A program made the translations under genes and the position numbers. Below, one piece after another: positions 52,615 through 61,712 of a stretch of 64,000 bases of DNA. Origin of the DNA: Azospirillum endophyticum (GTDB lineage: Bacteria; Pseudomonadota; Alphaproteobacteria; Azospirillales; Azospirillaceae); the NCBI RefSeq assembly GCF_016595245.1, contig NZ_JAENHM010000064.1, positions 1-64,000 on the forward strand, read 5' to 3'. The first letter of the stretch is position 1; each line of letters opens with the position of its first letter. Below the pieces are notes generated by a model, which saw only the letters and a list, made by a program, of their open reading frames with translations, was not told the DNA's origin and ran no database searches.

Positions 52615-53366
52615 GGCACTTCTCCACGATCCGCCCCGATGCTCTGTCCGGTGATGTTGCCGGCGAGGCCGGAGGCCAGGAACAGGTACGGCCCGGCGAC
52701 GTCGGCCGGCTCCATCAAACCGGGAAGCGCCTGCACGGCGACGATGTCCGCTAGCAATTCCGCCTCCGCCCGCCCCGCCCGTTCCGCCATCCGGCCGAGC
52801 GAGCGCATCGACGCCTCCGTCCTGACCCAGCCGGGGCACACCGCGTTGACCCGGATGCCGCGCGGCCCGAGCTCCTTCGCCCAGCTCTTGGTCAGGCCGA
52901 TCACCGCGTGCTTGGACGCCACATAGGCGGCGAACAGCGGTTCGGCCACGCGGCCCCAGACGGACGCGGTGTTGACGACGCTCGCGCCTGAGCCCATTCC
53001 CGGCGCCACCGCGCGGGTGACCAGGAAGGTGCCGACCACGTTGATCTCCAGGATGCGGCGGAAGGCCGCCTCGTTGCCGGCGCTGGCGTCGTCGAGCGGT
53101 GTCATCAGCTCCAGACCGGCGTTGTTGACCAGCACGTCCACCGCGCCGATCCGGCCGGCCATCCCCCCAACCGCGGCGGCGTCCGTGATGTCCACCTGAT
53201 GGGCCGCGGCCCCCAATGTCGCGGCAGCCGCGTGGATGCCGTCATTCTCCGCCGCGAGATGCAGGTCGGCGCCGGCCTCGGCGAAGGCCTGGGCGATGCC
53301 GAAGCCGATGCCGCGGCTGGCTCCGGTGACCAGCACCCGCCGTCCGGTGAAATCGATATGCGTCAT
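52608..53366 (-). CDS. Short-chain dehydrogenase/reductase
   Basis: Second SDR, 252 residues: TGASRGIG near 14, NNAG near 81, catalytic YVASK near 150 and closing NITGQSIGADRG. Overlaps the ATPase gene upstream and the other SDR gene downstream by a few bases, so translation is coupled through the operon. Confidence 0.9.
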   Translation of the reverse strand: MTHIDFTGRRVLVTGASRGIGFGIAQAFAEAGADLHLAAENDGIHAAAATLGAAAHQVDITDAAAVGGMAGRIGAVDVLVNNAGLELMTPLDDASAGNEAAFRRILEINVVGTFLVTRAVAPGMGSGASVVNTASVWGRVAEPLFAAYVASKHAVIGLTKSWAKELGPRGIRVNAVCPGWVRTEASMRSLGRMAERAGRAEAELLADIVAVQALPGLMEPADVAGPYLFLASGLAGNITGQSIGADRGEVPW

Positions 53367-54139
53367 TCGTCGTCTCCCGCCGCTTCGCGCAGCAGCTTCA
53401 GCACCGCGTTGCGCAGCCGGAAGAACTCCGGACTGTCGCGCAGTTCCAGCGGCCGTTCGGCACCGAGCTGCGCGGTCACGTCGATGTCGGCGACCAGCCG
53501 GGCCGGCCGCTTGGAGAAGACGATGACCCGGTCGGCCAGGAACACCGCCTCCTCGACGTCGTGGGTGACGAAGACCACCGTCTTGGTGTCGCGCCGCTGG
53601 ATGCCGCGCAGCTCCACCTGCAGCTTCTCGCGGCGCTGGGCGTCGAGCGCGCCGAAGGGTTCGTCCATCAGCAGCACCTCGGACCCCGCGGCCAGCGTGC
53701 GGGCGATCGCCACGCGCTGGCGCATGCCGCCCGACACCTTGTTCGGATAGGCGTCGGAGAACTCGTAGAGCCCGACGAGGTCCAGGTAATGGTCGCGGCG
53801 GGCGCGTTTCTGCTGCTCGGTCAGGTCGGTGCGGTAGCGCATGCCGAACAGCACATTCTCCGCCACGGTCAGCCAGGGGAAGGAGGAATAGGACTGGAAG
53901 ACCATGCCGCGCCGGTGGTCGGGACCGCCGACCGGCACGCCCTCCAGCCGGATGTCGCCGCCCGTCGGCGTGTCGAGGCCGCCGACCATGCGCATCAGCG
54001 TGGTCTTGCCGCAGCCGGAAGGCCCCAGGAAGACGATGAACTCGTTGCGGGCGACGGTCAGGTCAAAGGGCTGGCCGACCACGTCCAGCGCGCCGAAACG
54101 CTTGGTGACGCCATCGAAGGCGAGATAGGGCTCGGTCAT
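53363..54139 (-). CDS. ABC transporter ATPase, SsuB/TauB type
   Basis: ATPase of 258 residues: Walker [13 protein letters not shown] near 38, signature [15 protein letters not shown] near 135 and Walker [13 protein letters not shown] near 157, with VTHDVEEA after it. Length and signature match nitrate/sulfonate/taurine-type importers. It overlaps the SDR start and follows the permease gene by 12 bp. Confidence 0.93.
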   Translation of the reverse strand: MTEPYLAFDGVTKRFGALDVVGQPFDLTVARNEFIVFLGPSGCGKTTLMRMVGGLDTPTGGDIRLEGVPVGGPDHRRGMVFQSYSSFPWLTVAENVLFGMRYRTDLTEQQKRARRDHYLDLVGLYEFSDAYPNKVSGGMRQRVAIARTLAAGSEVLLMDEPFGALDAQRREKLQVELRGIQRRDTKTVVFVTHDVEEAVFLADRVIVFSKRPARLVADIDVTAQLGAERPLELRDSPEFFRLRNAVLKLLREAAGDDE

Positions 54140-54151
54140 GGGAAATGGCCC

Positions 54152-55042
54152 TCAGAGATAGCGGAAGGCGCGGCGGTGGGCGGCGCGCAGAAGCTGGTCG
54201 GTCACCAGCCCGATGATCCCGATCACCACCACGCCGGCCATGACCTCGGGCGTCTTCATGTAACGGCGGGCCGTCCAGATGACGAAGCCGATGCCGCTGT
54301 CCGCCGCGACGATCTCGGCGATGATCAGGTAGGTCCAGCACCAGCCGAGCGTGATGCGCAAATTGTCCACCAGCCCGGGAAGCATGGCGCGGAAGGCGAC
54401 GTCGCGCAGAACCTGCGGCGTCCTGGCGCCCAGCGTGTAGGCGATCTCGACATATTCCTGGGGCACCCGCCGCATGTCGTCGGCGACCAGCAGCACGAGC
54501 TGGAAGAAGGTGCCGAGCCAGAGCAGGTAGAGCTTGGTGCTTTCCCCGACGCCGAACCAGATGATCGACAGCGGCACCAGCGCCGGCACCGGCAGGTAGC
54601 GGATGAAGTCGATGATCGGCTCCAGCGCCGCGCCCACCACGCGGTAGCTGCTCATCAGGATGCCGACGGGGACGGCCATCGCGGCGGCGAGGGCGAAGGC
54701 CGTCCAGACGCGCAGGGTCGAGACCCCGGCGTGCCACAGCAGGTTCTGCTTCTGCACCATCAGGAGCATGGCGTTCAGCACCGCCACCGGCGACGGCAGG
54801 AAGGTGCTGTTGACCAACCCGGCCCGCGCCGCCGCCTCCCATGCCAGCAGGAGGAGCAGGCTGGTGCCGACGCCGACCGCGGCCTGCATCCGCCGCGACA
54901 AGGCGCCGCGGAAGGCCCAGAGAGACGATGGACGGGATGTCCGGCGCGGCGCCGGGGCGGACCTGCCGGCCGGATTGGCCGCCATGGACGGAGGGGCCTC
55001 GCTCATGGCGGCTCCCGGCTGGATGGCACCGTCCGGCATCAC
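54152..55042 (-). CDS. ABC transporter permease, SsuC/TauC type
   Basis: Inner-membrane permease of 296 residues with a 40-residue cytoplasmic N-terminus and six helices. The EAA loop reads YVEIAYTLGARTPQVLRDV near residue 190. It overlaps the binding-protein stop by four bases. Family substrates include sulfonates, nitrate, taurine and pyrimidine precursors. Confidence 0.92.
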   Translation of the reverse strand: MMPDGAIQPGAAMSEAPPSMAANPAGRSAPAPRRTSRPSSLWAFRGALSRRMQAAVGVGTSLLLLLAWEAAARAGLVNSTFLPSPVAVLNAMLLMVQKQNLLWHAGVSTLRVWTAFALAAAMAVPVGILMSSYRVVGAALEPIIDFIRYLPVPALVPLSIIWFGVGESTKLYLLWLGTFFQLVLLVADDMRRVPQEYVEIAYTLGARTPQVLRDVAFRAMLPGLVDNLRITLGWCWTYLIIAEIVAADSGIGFVIWTARRYMKTPEVMAGVVVIGIIGLVTDQLLRAAHRRAFRYL

Positions 55043-56034
55043 GGCTTCGCCGCCGTCACGCCTGCGATCACTGATGGGTCGATCTGGCCGGCAGCGGGCA
55101 GCTTGGCGTCGGCTGCGCCGTTCTCGATGTTCAGCTGCATGACGGTGTCGAAGACCCCGTACAGCCCGCCGGGCTTGCCGGGGGCGCCGATCAGCGCCTT
55201 GACCTCGTCGAGCGGCGTGTAGAGAAGGCTGGTGTCGATCACCTCCTTCACCTCCGCCTCGCTCAGATTGTAGTGGGGAGCGGCGAGCTTGATGAAGCCG
55301 GCGGGGTCCGCCTGGTAGTAGGCGATCGCCCGGTAGATGCCGGTCAGGAAGTTCTGGTACTTCTTCGGATTCTTTTTGATGTCGTCCTGGCGGGCGGTGA
55401 TCACGTCGATGATGATGTCGGAGTCCTTGGAGGACAGCAGGATTTTGCCCTTGCGCGCGGGCGTCGCGGTGATGGCCTGCGACAGGAAGGGCTGGTAGGT
55501 GCCGACGGCGGCGATGCCGGTGTCGGCGAAGACGGCGACGGTATCGGCGGTCGCGATCTCCTTGATCTTCAGGTCGTTCAGGGACATCCCGTCCTTCTTG
55601 AGCGCCATCTGCAGCAGCAGGCGGGCGGGGATGTTCGGCTCGACCGCGATGGTCTTGCCATGCAGGTCGCGGACCGAGGCGACTGAGCCGTCCGCGATCA
55701 CGCCGTCGCCACCGACCGACTTGTCGATCGTCCCGATGATCACGCCGGGCGTGGCGGCATCGCGCGGCCGGCCCTGGTGTTCGCCGACCGTGCGCATGTC
55801 GACCTCGATGTCACCGCGCGCCATCGCCGCCATGACATTGGCGCGGTCGTCCTCGAACCTCATGTCGACGGTCAGGCCGAGCTCCTTGAAATAGCCCTTG
55901 TCCATGGCGACGAAGACCGGCGCGAAGCCGGGCCATGTGGGGGCGAGCGCGCGGATGCTGTCGGCGGCCAGGGCCGGCGTGGAAACGCTGGTGAAAAGCA
56001 GGGCGGCGGCGGCAAGGCGACGGATCGGCAGCAT
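55039..56034 (-). CDS. Periplasmic substrate-binding protein, SsuA/NMT1-like
   Basis: Binding protein of 331 residues with a Sec signal (RRLAAAALLFTSVSTPALA, cleavage near residue 24). IRALAPTWPGFAPVFVAMDKG and YFKELGLTVDM match the NMT1/THI5 and SsuA family. First gene of the importer-SDR-creatininase-ureohydrolase operon. The linked enzymes favour a nitrogen-containing ligand over a sulfonate, but this is inference. Confidence 0.9.
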   Translation of the reverse strand: MLPIRRLAAAALLFTSVSTPALAADSIRALAPTWPGFAPVFVAMDKGYFKELGLTVDMRFEDDRANVMAAMARGDIEVDMRTVGEHQGRPRDAATPGVIIGTIDKSVGGDGVIADGSVASVRDLHGKTIAVEPNIPARLLLQMALKKDGMSLNDLKIKEIATADTVAVFADTGIAAVGTYQPFLSQAITATPARKGKILLSSKDSDIIIDVITARQDDIKKNPKKYQNFLTGIYRAIAYYQADPAGFIKLAAPHYNLSEAEVKEVIDTSLLYTPLDEVKALIGAPGKPGGLYGVFDTVMQLNIENGAADAKLPAAGQIDPSVIAGVTAAKP

Positions 56035-56156
56035 CGGTGGACCCTTTTCGTTGGAGCACGCTTGCCCTCATCATCGCTGGCGCTTACATCGGCAAAAATC
56101 TTTTTTAATGAACGGATACATCGAAAGCTGCCGATATATCCGCGACCGGGGGCTCC

Positions 56157-57059
56157 ATGAGACGGCTCGACAACATCGATCTGCGCCTGCTGCGCGTCTT
56201 CGTGACGCTGGCCGACTCCGGCGGCTTCGCCGACGCCCAGATCGCGCTCAACCTGTCGCAGTCGACGCTCAGCACCCATCTGGCGGCGCTGGAGCGCAAG
56301 CTCGGCGAACCGCTGTGCGAGCGCGGACGCCGCGGCTTCCGGCTGACCGAGTTCGGGGAGGCGACCTATGACGCCGCCAAGCGGCTGTTCGCGGAGATCG
56401 ATGCCTTCCACGCACGCATCGGCCACAATCGCGGCAAGCTGACCGGGCGGCTGCGCATCGGCATCGTCGACGGTGTCGTCACCTCCCCGGCGCTCGGCAT
56501 CCACCATGCGCTGGGGCGCTACCGCGCCTATGCCCCCGACGTCTTCATCGACCTCGTCCAGGGCACCCCGGCGGAGCTGGAAAGCGCCGTCACCGACGGC
56601 GTGCGGGACCTCGTCATCGGCCCGATGTCGCAGAAGGTTCCCGGGCTCACCTACGTGCCGATCTACCGCGAGCCGCACGCGCTCTATTGCGGCCGGCAGC
56701 ATCCGCTGTTCACCCTGCCCGAAGCCCGCATCGACCGCACCGCCATCGAGGAGGCTTCCTTCTCGGTGCGCGGCTACCGGCATTTCGACGATCTCTACCG
56801 CACCGACCACCCGCGCCCGTCGGGCACCGTGATGCACATGGAGGCACAGGTCATGATGATCCTGTCCGGCGGCTTCATCGGCTTCCTGCCCCGCCACATC
56901 GGCGATTTCTGGGCAGGTCGCGGCGACATGCGCGCGCTGAAGCCGACCGTCTACACCTTCGCCTCCCAGCATTTCGCGGCGACGCGCAGCAGCGACGCCC
57001 AGCGCCCGCTGGTGCAGTCCTTCCTGCAGGAGATCAGGAAGCAGGCAGCGGCGACCTGA
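56157..57059 (+). CDS. LysR family transcription regulator
   Basis: Regulator of 300 residues, divergent from the transporter operon with a 122-bp gap, and so likely to regulate it. The N-terminal helix-turn-helix spans ADAQIALNLSQSTLSTHLAA (near 26-45). The effector domain begins near LRIGIVDGV. It is clearly paralogous to the LysR gene at 62624-63526: both begin with NIDLRLLRVF and share CERGR-GFRLTE. Confidence 0.94.
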   Translation: MRRLDNIDLRLLRVFVTLADSGGFADAQIALNLSQSTLSTHLAALERKLGEPLCERGRRGFRLTEFGEATYDAAKRLFAEIDAFHARIGHNRGKLTGRLRIGIVDGVVTSPALGIHHALGRYRAYAPDVFIDLVQGTPAELESAVTDGVRDLVIGPMSQKVPGLTYVPIYREPHALYCGRQHPLFTLPEARIDRTAIEEASFSVRGYRHFDDLYRTDHPRPSGTVMHMEAQVMMILSGGFIGFLPRHIGDFWAGRGDMRALKPTVYTFASQHFAATRSSDAQRPLVQSFLQEIRKQAAAT

Positions 57060-57146
57060 CCATCCGGTATAGCCCATCGAACGGAGCCAAGCCCCGGCAC
57101 GGGATTTGCGCGGGACTTTGCCAGACATGATCTGTGGAGGCCGGGC

Positions 57147-57332
57147 ATGATGGGTGCGCTTCGCGGCGGTCGGTCCCTTTTCAGCGGCCGGACCGTCCTG
57201 TCGACGATCCTGCGCCGTGTCATCGGCGACGGGGACGAGACCGCCTACCAGACCTTCCGTCGCGCGGTGGAGGCGGGCGACCCCGACCAGGCGGCCCGGC
57301 TCGCCGCGCTGTTCTGGAGCGGCCGGCCCTGA
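57147..57332 (+). CDS. Possible 61-residue small protein
   Basis: Short basic protein with GGAGG six bases before the ATG. The first half is rich in Arg and Ser, the second is a helix (TAYQTFRRAVEAGDPDQAARLAALF). No family recognised. Its stop codon lies in a 14-bp direct duplication, so the 3' end may be recently altered. Confidence 0.45.
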   Translation: MMGALRGGRSLFSGRTVLSTILRRVIGDGDETAYQTFRRAVEAGDPDQAARLAALFWSGRP

Positions 57333-57352
57333 CAATCCGGCCCTGACAATCC
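57325..57352. repeat. 14-bp direct duplication
   Basis: GGCCCTGACAATCC occurs twice in tandem (57325-57338 and 57339-57352), covering the stop codon of the small open frame. Probably a slippage product. Confidence 0.85.
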
Positions 57353-57536
57353 GGTGGCAACCATCCGGCGGTCCCATGACTGGTCAAGTTTTGTGCATCG
57401 GCATCAGGCCTGCGCATTCCGGCGGTCAAAAGCAGCTTTGAACGTTTCGTAACCTGCGGGCTCGCCCGACCTGCGACCCTGTGGGAAATCCCGGCCCATC
57501 GCGACGGGCGGGATCGTCAGAAAAAGGAAGGGGACG

Positions 57537-58469
57537 ATGGCTGGGAAGATCCTGTTTTCGAGCGACATCGACGATCCGGCCGCCTGGGCGGCGGCGCTGC
57601 GTGCGCTGCGCCCGGACCTGGAGCTGGTCGACTGGCGCGCGGCGGCCGAGCCGGAGGCCTTCGACTTCGCCCTGCTGTGGAAACCGCCGCCGGGCGGGCT
57701 CGGCCCCTACCGCAACCTGAAAGGCATCCAATCGCTGGGGGCCGGCATCAACCAGCTCGACCTCGGCACCCTGCCGCCGGGCGTGCCGCTCGCCCGCTTG
57801 ATCGACCCGCATCTCACCGAGACGATGGTCGATTACGCGGTGACGGCCGTCTACCGCCATTTCCGCGGCTTCGACCGCTTCGAACGGCAGACCCGCGCAC
57901 GCCGCTGGGCATATGAGGCCCCACCGGCGAAGGCCGACTTCCCGGTCGGGATCCTGGGTCTCGGCGTCCTCGGCGGGGCAATCGCCCAGCGTCTCCGGAC
58001 GCTCGGCTTTCCGGTGTCGGGCTGGTCGCGGTCGCCCCGCCCTCTCGATGGAATCACGCTGTTCGCCGGGCCGGACGAATTTCCGGCCTTCCTGGCTTCG
58101 GCACGGGCCTTCGTCTGCGTGCTGGCCCTGACGGAGCACACTGCCGGCATCCTGAACCGGGAGACGATGGGCGCCATGCCTCCCGGCAGCGTCATCGTCA
58201 ACATGGGCCGCGGCGGCCATCTGGTGGAGGCCGATCTGGCGGCGCTGGTCCGCGCCGGGCACATCGCCGGGGCGACGCTGGATGTCCTGTCGCAGGAGCC
58301 GGCGCCTGCCGACCACCCCTTCTACGACCTGCCGGAGATCCTGGTGACGCCGCATGTCGCCGGCGGCATCGCCCCGGGTAGCGCCGCCCCCATCGTGATC
58401 GAGAATTTCGATCGGGCGATGGCCGGCAAGCCGCTCCTGAACCTCGTGGACCCGGCGCGCGGCTATTGA
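57537..58469 (+). CDS. ghrA: 2-hydroxyacid dehydrogenase, GhrA type
   Basis: NAD(P)-dependent reductase of 310 residues, like E. coli GhrA (glyoxylate/hydroxypyruvate reductase A). It has nucleotide motif GILGLGVLGGAIAQRL near 139, substrate-binding Arg in NMGRGGHLVE, Glu in SQEPAPADHPFY and catalytic His in VTPHVAGGIAP. An AAGGAAGGGGAC ribosome site precedes the ATG. It could remove glyoxylate or another 2-oxoacid released by neighbouring oxygenases. Confidence 0.9.
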   Translation: MAGKILFSSDIDDPAAWAAALRALRPDLELVDWRAAAEPEAFDFALLWKPPPGGLGPYRNLKGIQSLGAGINQLDLGTLPPGVPLARLIDPHLTETMVDYAVTAVYRHFRGFDRFERQTRARRWAYEAPPAKADFPVGILGLGVLGGAIAQRLRTLGFPVSGWSRSPRPLDGITLFAGPDEFPAFLASARAFVCVLALTEHTAGILNRETMGAMPPGSVIVNMGRGGHLVEADLAALVRAGHIAGATLDVLSQEPAPADHPFYDLPEILVTPHVAGGIAPGSAAPIVIENFDRAMAGKPLLNLVDPARGY

Positions 58470-58499
58470 GCCGCGCGCCGGTCGCCCTGGGGGCCTCCC

Positions 58500-59393
58500 T
58501 CAGGCCGCCACGGCCGGGGCGTCGGCGAGGATGGTCGTGCGGTAGAGCAGCCGCAAGTACCGTTCATAGTCGAACACGGTCGCGGTGTGGAGGACGGCGC
58601 GGTTGTCCCAGACGACCAGGTCGTTCTTCCGCCACGCGTGGCGGTACAGGTAGGACGGTGCGGTGACATGGGTCTTCAGCCGGTCCAGCAGGGCGACGCC
58701 GTCTTCCCGCGCCATGCCCTCGATCTCGACGATCACCTGCGGGCAGAGCCAGAGGGACTCACGGCCGGTCCGCGGATGGCGGTGGACGAGCGGCTGGCGC
58801 ACCGGCGGATATTTGGCCCGCGCCGCGTCGGACAGCGGCTTGCGCGTCGGGTCCATGGCTTCGAGCTGGCGGTGCAGATGGTCCCAGGAATGCACGGCGG
58901 TCAACCCGCGCAGCTGGTCCTTGTCCTCGTCCGGCAGGGCTTCGAAGGCAGCGGTGGAATCGGCGAACAGCGTGTCGCCGCCCTCCGGCGGCACCTCCAC
59001 CGCATAGAACAACGCGCCGACCGACGGCACCGGCATATAGGAGTAGTCGAAGTGCCACTCCTCCCGCGCGTTCACGAACAGGGACTTCATCACGCCGCCG
59101 ACCTTCAGGTTGCCGATCATGATGATCTCGGGGTGACCGTCGAGCAGATGGCTGGAATCGATGTGCGTCTCGGTGTGGCCGAAGCGCCGGCTGCAGGCGA
59201 CGATCTGCTCCGGCTCCAGATGCTGGTCACGGAACACGATCACCCGGTGGTCGAGGTAGGCGCGGTCGACCTCCTGCCAGACCGCATCCGGCTGAGGCCG
59301 GCTCAGGTCCAGGTTGGTCACCACGGCGCCATAGCCGGGACCGACCGGTTCCACCACGAGATGCTTGTATTCGAATTCGGAAAGACCAGCCAT
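58500..59393 (-). CDS. TauD/TfdA family Fe(II)/2-oxoglutarate dioxygenase
   Basis: Non-haem iron dioxygenase of 297 residues. The iron ligands are His and Asp of EEWHFDYSYMP near residue 110 and the distal His in RAVLHTATVFD near 270, with the 2-oxoglutarate Arg in LYRTTILA. The start MAGLSEFEYKHL at 59393 has a GGAGAGC ribosome site; 59495 is an unlikely longer reading. Substrate unknown: family members hydroxylate taurine, herbicides or amino-acid derivatives. It converges on ghrA. Confidence 0.92.
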   Translation of the reverse strand: MAGLSEFEYKHLVVEPVGPGYGAVVTNLDLSRPQPDAVWQEVDRAYLDHRVIVFRDQHLEPEQIVACSRRFGHTETHIDSSHLLDGHPEIIMIGNLKVGGVMKSLFVNAREEWHFDYSYMPVPSVGALFYAVEVPPEGGDTLFADSTAAFEALPDEDKDQLRGLTAVHSWDHLHRQLEAMDPTRKPLSDAARAKYPPVRQPLVHRHPRTGRESLWLCPQVIVEIEGMAREDGVALLDRLKTHVTAPSYLYRHAWRKNDLVVWDNRAVLHTATVFDYERYLRLLYRTTILADAPAVAA

Positions 59394-59570
59394 CAAAGCT
59401 CTCCTTGGAATTCTTGGTGTCGGCGTCGTGAACAGGATAGCATGATGATGGCGCCAAGTAGTTTGACCGCTTTCAAATCGCGCTTTCAAAATCATGAATA
59501 TCAGTGACGTTGAACTTCCTGATTTACTGACATAAGCTTGCCAACGACGGACAATTCCAGGGGCAGGGAC

Positions 59571-60299
59571 ATGTCGGCGATTTCAACATTGCGGCGACAA
59601 CTGGCAGCGGCGCTGCGGTTGGCGGAGCGCTTCGGCCTGAACGAGGGCGTCTGCAACCATTTCAGCGTGCGGCTGCCCGGCGCGGAGGAGCGGTACCTGA
59701 TCAACCCCATGGGCGTGCACTGGTCGGAGATCACCGCCAGCCGCCTGCTGCTGTGCGACGGCGACGGCCGCATCCTGGAAGGCCAGGGCACGGTGGAGCC
59801 GACTGCCCTGTTCATCCATACCGAGGGGCACCGGGCGCGGCCCGACGCGCTGTGCATCCTGCACACCCACATGCTGCACGCGACGGCGCTGACCTGCGTG
59901 GAGGGCGGCGAGCTGCGCTTCTGCCACCAGAATACGCTGCGCTTCTGGAACCGCGTCGCCTACGACGACAGCTACAACGGCCTCGCCATGGACGCGGCGG
60001 AGGGCGGGCGCATCTCCTCCGGCACGCAGGGCAAGGACATCGTCTTCCTCGCCCATCACGGCGTCGTCGTGCATGGCCGCAGCGTCGCCGAGGCGTTCCA
60101 CGACCTGTATTTCCTGGAGCGTGCCTGCCAGTTGCAGGTCGTCGCCGAATCGACCGGCCGGCCGCTGAAGGACATCCCGGCCGCCGCCGCGGAGCACACC
60201 GCCCGTCAGTTCGTGGAGTTGGCCGCCTTCGAGGCCGACTACCACTTCGCGGCACTGGAGCGGGTGCTGCTGCGGGAGGCTCCCGATTACGTCGCCTGA
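59571..60299 (+). CDS. Class II aldolase/adducin family protein
   Basis: Zinc-dependent aldolase-fold protein of 242 residues. CNHFSVRLPG near residue 24 is the N-terminal substrate loop, and ILHTHMLHATAL near 100 and AHHGVVVHG near 165 supply zinc histidines. Such enzymes cleave fuculose- or ribulose-phosphate-like sugars or act in catabolic retro-aldol steps. The start at 59571 has AGGGGCAGGG upstream. The next gene, the exporter, begins almost at once. Confidence 0.88.
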   Translation: MSAISTLRRQLAAALRLAERFGLNEGVCNHFSVRLPGAEERYLINPMGVHWSEITASRLLLCDGDGRILEGQGTVEPTALFIHTEGHRARPDALCILHTHMLHATALTCVEGGELRFCHQNTLRFWNRVAYDDSYNGLAMDAAEGGRISSGTQGKDIVFLAHHGVVVHGRSVAEAFHDLYFLERACQLQVVAESTGRPLKDIPAAAAEHTARQFVELAAFEADYHFAALERVLLREAPDYVA

Positions 60300-60375
60300 G
60301 CCAGGAGGGGAGGGCCGGCGCCTTGATGCCCTGGCCGGGCTGGTTCGGCTGGCCCTGCCGATCAGCGCATCGCGC

Positions 60376-61668
60376 GTGGGCCAGACCGCCATGCTCGCCG
60401 TCGACAGCATGATGGTCGGCCATTACGGCACGGACGCGCTGGCCGGCTTCGCCTTCGGCTCCAGCATGGTGCAGACCCTGCAGATCATCGGGCTCGGCCT
60501 GCTGATGGGCGGGATGGTCGAGATCTCGGCCGCCGTGGGGCGCGGCCGGCTCGACGAGGCGGGAGCGATCTGGCGGCGGTCCCTGGCCTACGCGTTCGTC
60601 ATCGGGCTGGCCAGCGTCGGGCTGACGGCGTGGGCGCCGGAGCTTTTCCTCGCCACCGGCCTGCCGGCCGCGCTGGCGGAGCAGGCGGGACGGATCGCGA
60701 TGATCCTCGCCGGCTCGCTGCCGCCGATGCTGGTCTACGTCGCCAGCGTCATGCTTCTGGAAGGCCTCGGCCGCCCTGCCGCGGCGGTCTGGATCATGGC
60801 GGGGGCGAACCTCGCCAACCTGGCGCTGGACGCGGTGCTGGTGTTCGGCTTTGCCGGACTCCCGGCACTGGGGGCGGAAGGCGCGGCGTTCGGGACGCTT
60901 GCGGTGCGGATCGGCATCGCCCTGGCGGCGGTCGCCACCATCCTGTGGTGGCTGCCGGAACGGCGGGCGCTCGGGCGCGCCGCCCGGTCCGACCACGCCT
61001 GGGCGGCGGGCCGGCGGCAGCGGCGGCTGGGCTTGGCCGAGGGGATGAGCATGGGCCTCGAAAGCGGGTCCTTCGCCGTCATGACCCTCTTCGCCGGCTG
61101 GGCCGGGGCGAGGGATCTGGCGGCCTACACCATCGCCATCAACGTCAACATGCTGCTGTTCATGATCGCCGTCGGCATCGGCGGCGCCACGACGGTGCGG
61201 GTGGCCCAGGCGCGCGGCCGGGACGACCCGGCGGCGATGGCCGACGCCGCCTGGATGGGGTTCGCCGTCTTCGGCGCCGTGGCACTCGCCGTCGCCATGG
61301 TCCTGGTGGCATGGCCCGGCGGCGTGCTGGCTCTCTACACCGCCGACCCCGCCCTGGCGGCGGCGGCCGTCCCGCTGATCGTGCTGATGGGGCCGGTCCA
61401 TCTGGTGGACGGCATGCAGCGCCTGATCGCCAACGCGCTGCGCGGCTATGGCGAGACCTGGCTGCCGACCGCCAGCCACCTGCTGTGCTACGTCGTCGTC
61501 ATGGTGCCGGCCGGCCATCTGCTGTGCCTTCCGGCCGGGTTCGGCGCCTACGGCCTCGTGCTGGCCATCGGTGCCGCCAGCCTGCTGGCGACCGCCCTTC
61601 TCTTCACCCGGTTCCTGTGGCTGTCCCGCCGCCCGTCCGGCGAACGGACAGTCCCCCGCGCCGCCTGA
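60376..61668 (+). CDS. MATE family efflux transporter with abnormal 5' end
   Basis: Multidrug/metabolite exporter of about 430 residues with eleven or twelve helices. Conserved segments are VDSMMVGHYGTDALAG near the N-terminus and the repeated VMLLEGLGRPAAAVW and YGETWLPTASHL half-repeats. The first helix (LDALAGLVRLALPISASRVG) is encoded in this frame from about 60322, but no normal start codon opens it. The ATG at 60326, behind a strong AGGAGGGGAGGG site, is one frame off. The listed start is the first GTG. A one-base deletion just after that ATG, or a sequencing error, would explain this. Confidence 0.82.
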   Translation: MGQTAMLAVDSMMVGHYGTDALAGFAFGSSMVQTLQIIGLGLLMGGMVEISAAVGRGRLDEAGAIWRRSLAYAFVIGLASVGLTAWAPELFLATGLPAALAEQAGRIAMILAGSLPPMLVYVASVMLLEGLGRPAAAVWIMAGANLANLALDAVLVFGFAGLPALGAEGAAFGTLAVRIGIALAAVATILWWLPERRALGRAARSDHAWAAGRRQRRLGLAEGMSMGLESGSFAVMTLFAGWAGARDLAAYTIAINVNMLLFMIAVGIGGATTVRVAQARGRDDPAAMADAAWMGFAVFGAVALAVAMVLVAWPGGVLALYTADPALAAAAVPLIVLMGPVHLVDGMQRLIANALRGYGETWLPTASHLLCYVVVMVPAGHLLCLPAGFGAYGLVLAIGAASLLATALLFTRFLWLSRRPSGERTVPRAA

Positions 61669-61712
61669 TCCGAACGGGAGCGGTGCGGCTTCTTCCCTTT
61701 CTTGGAGGCATG

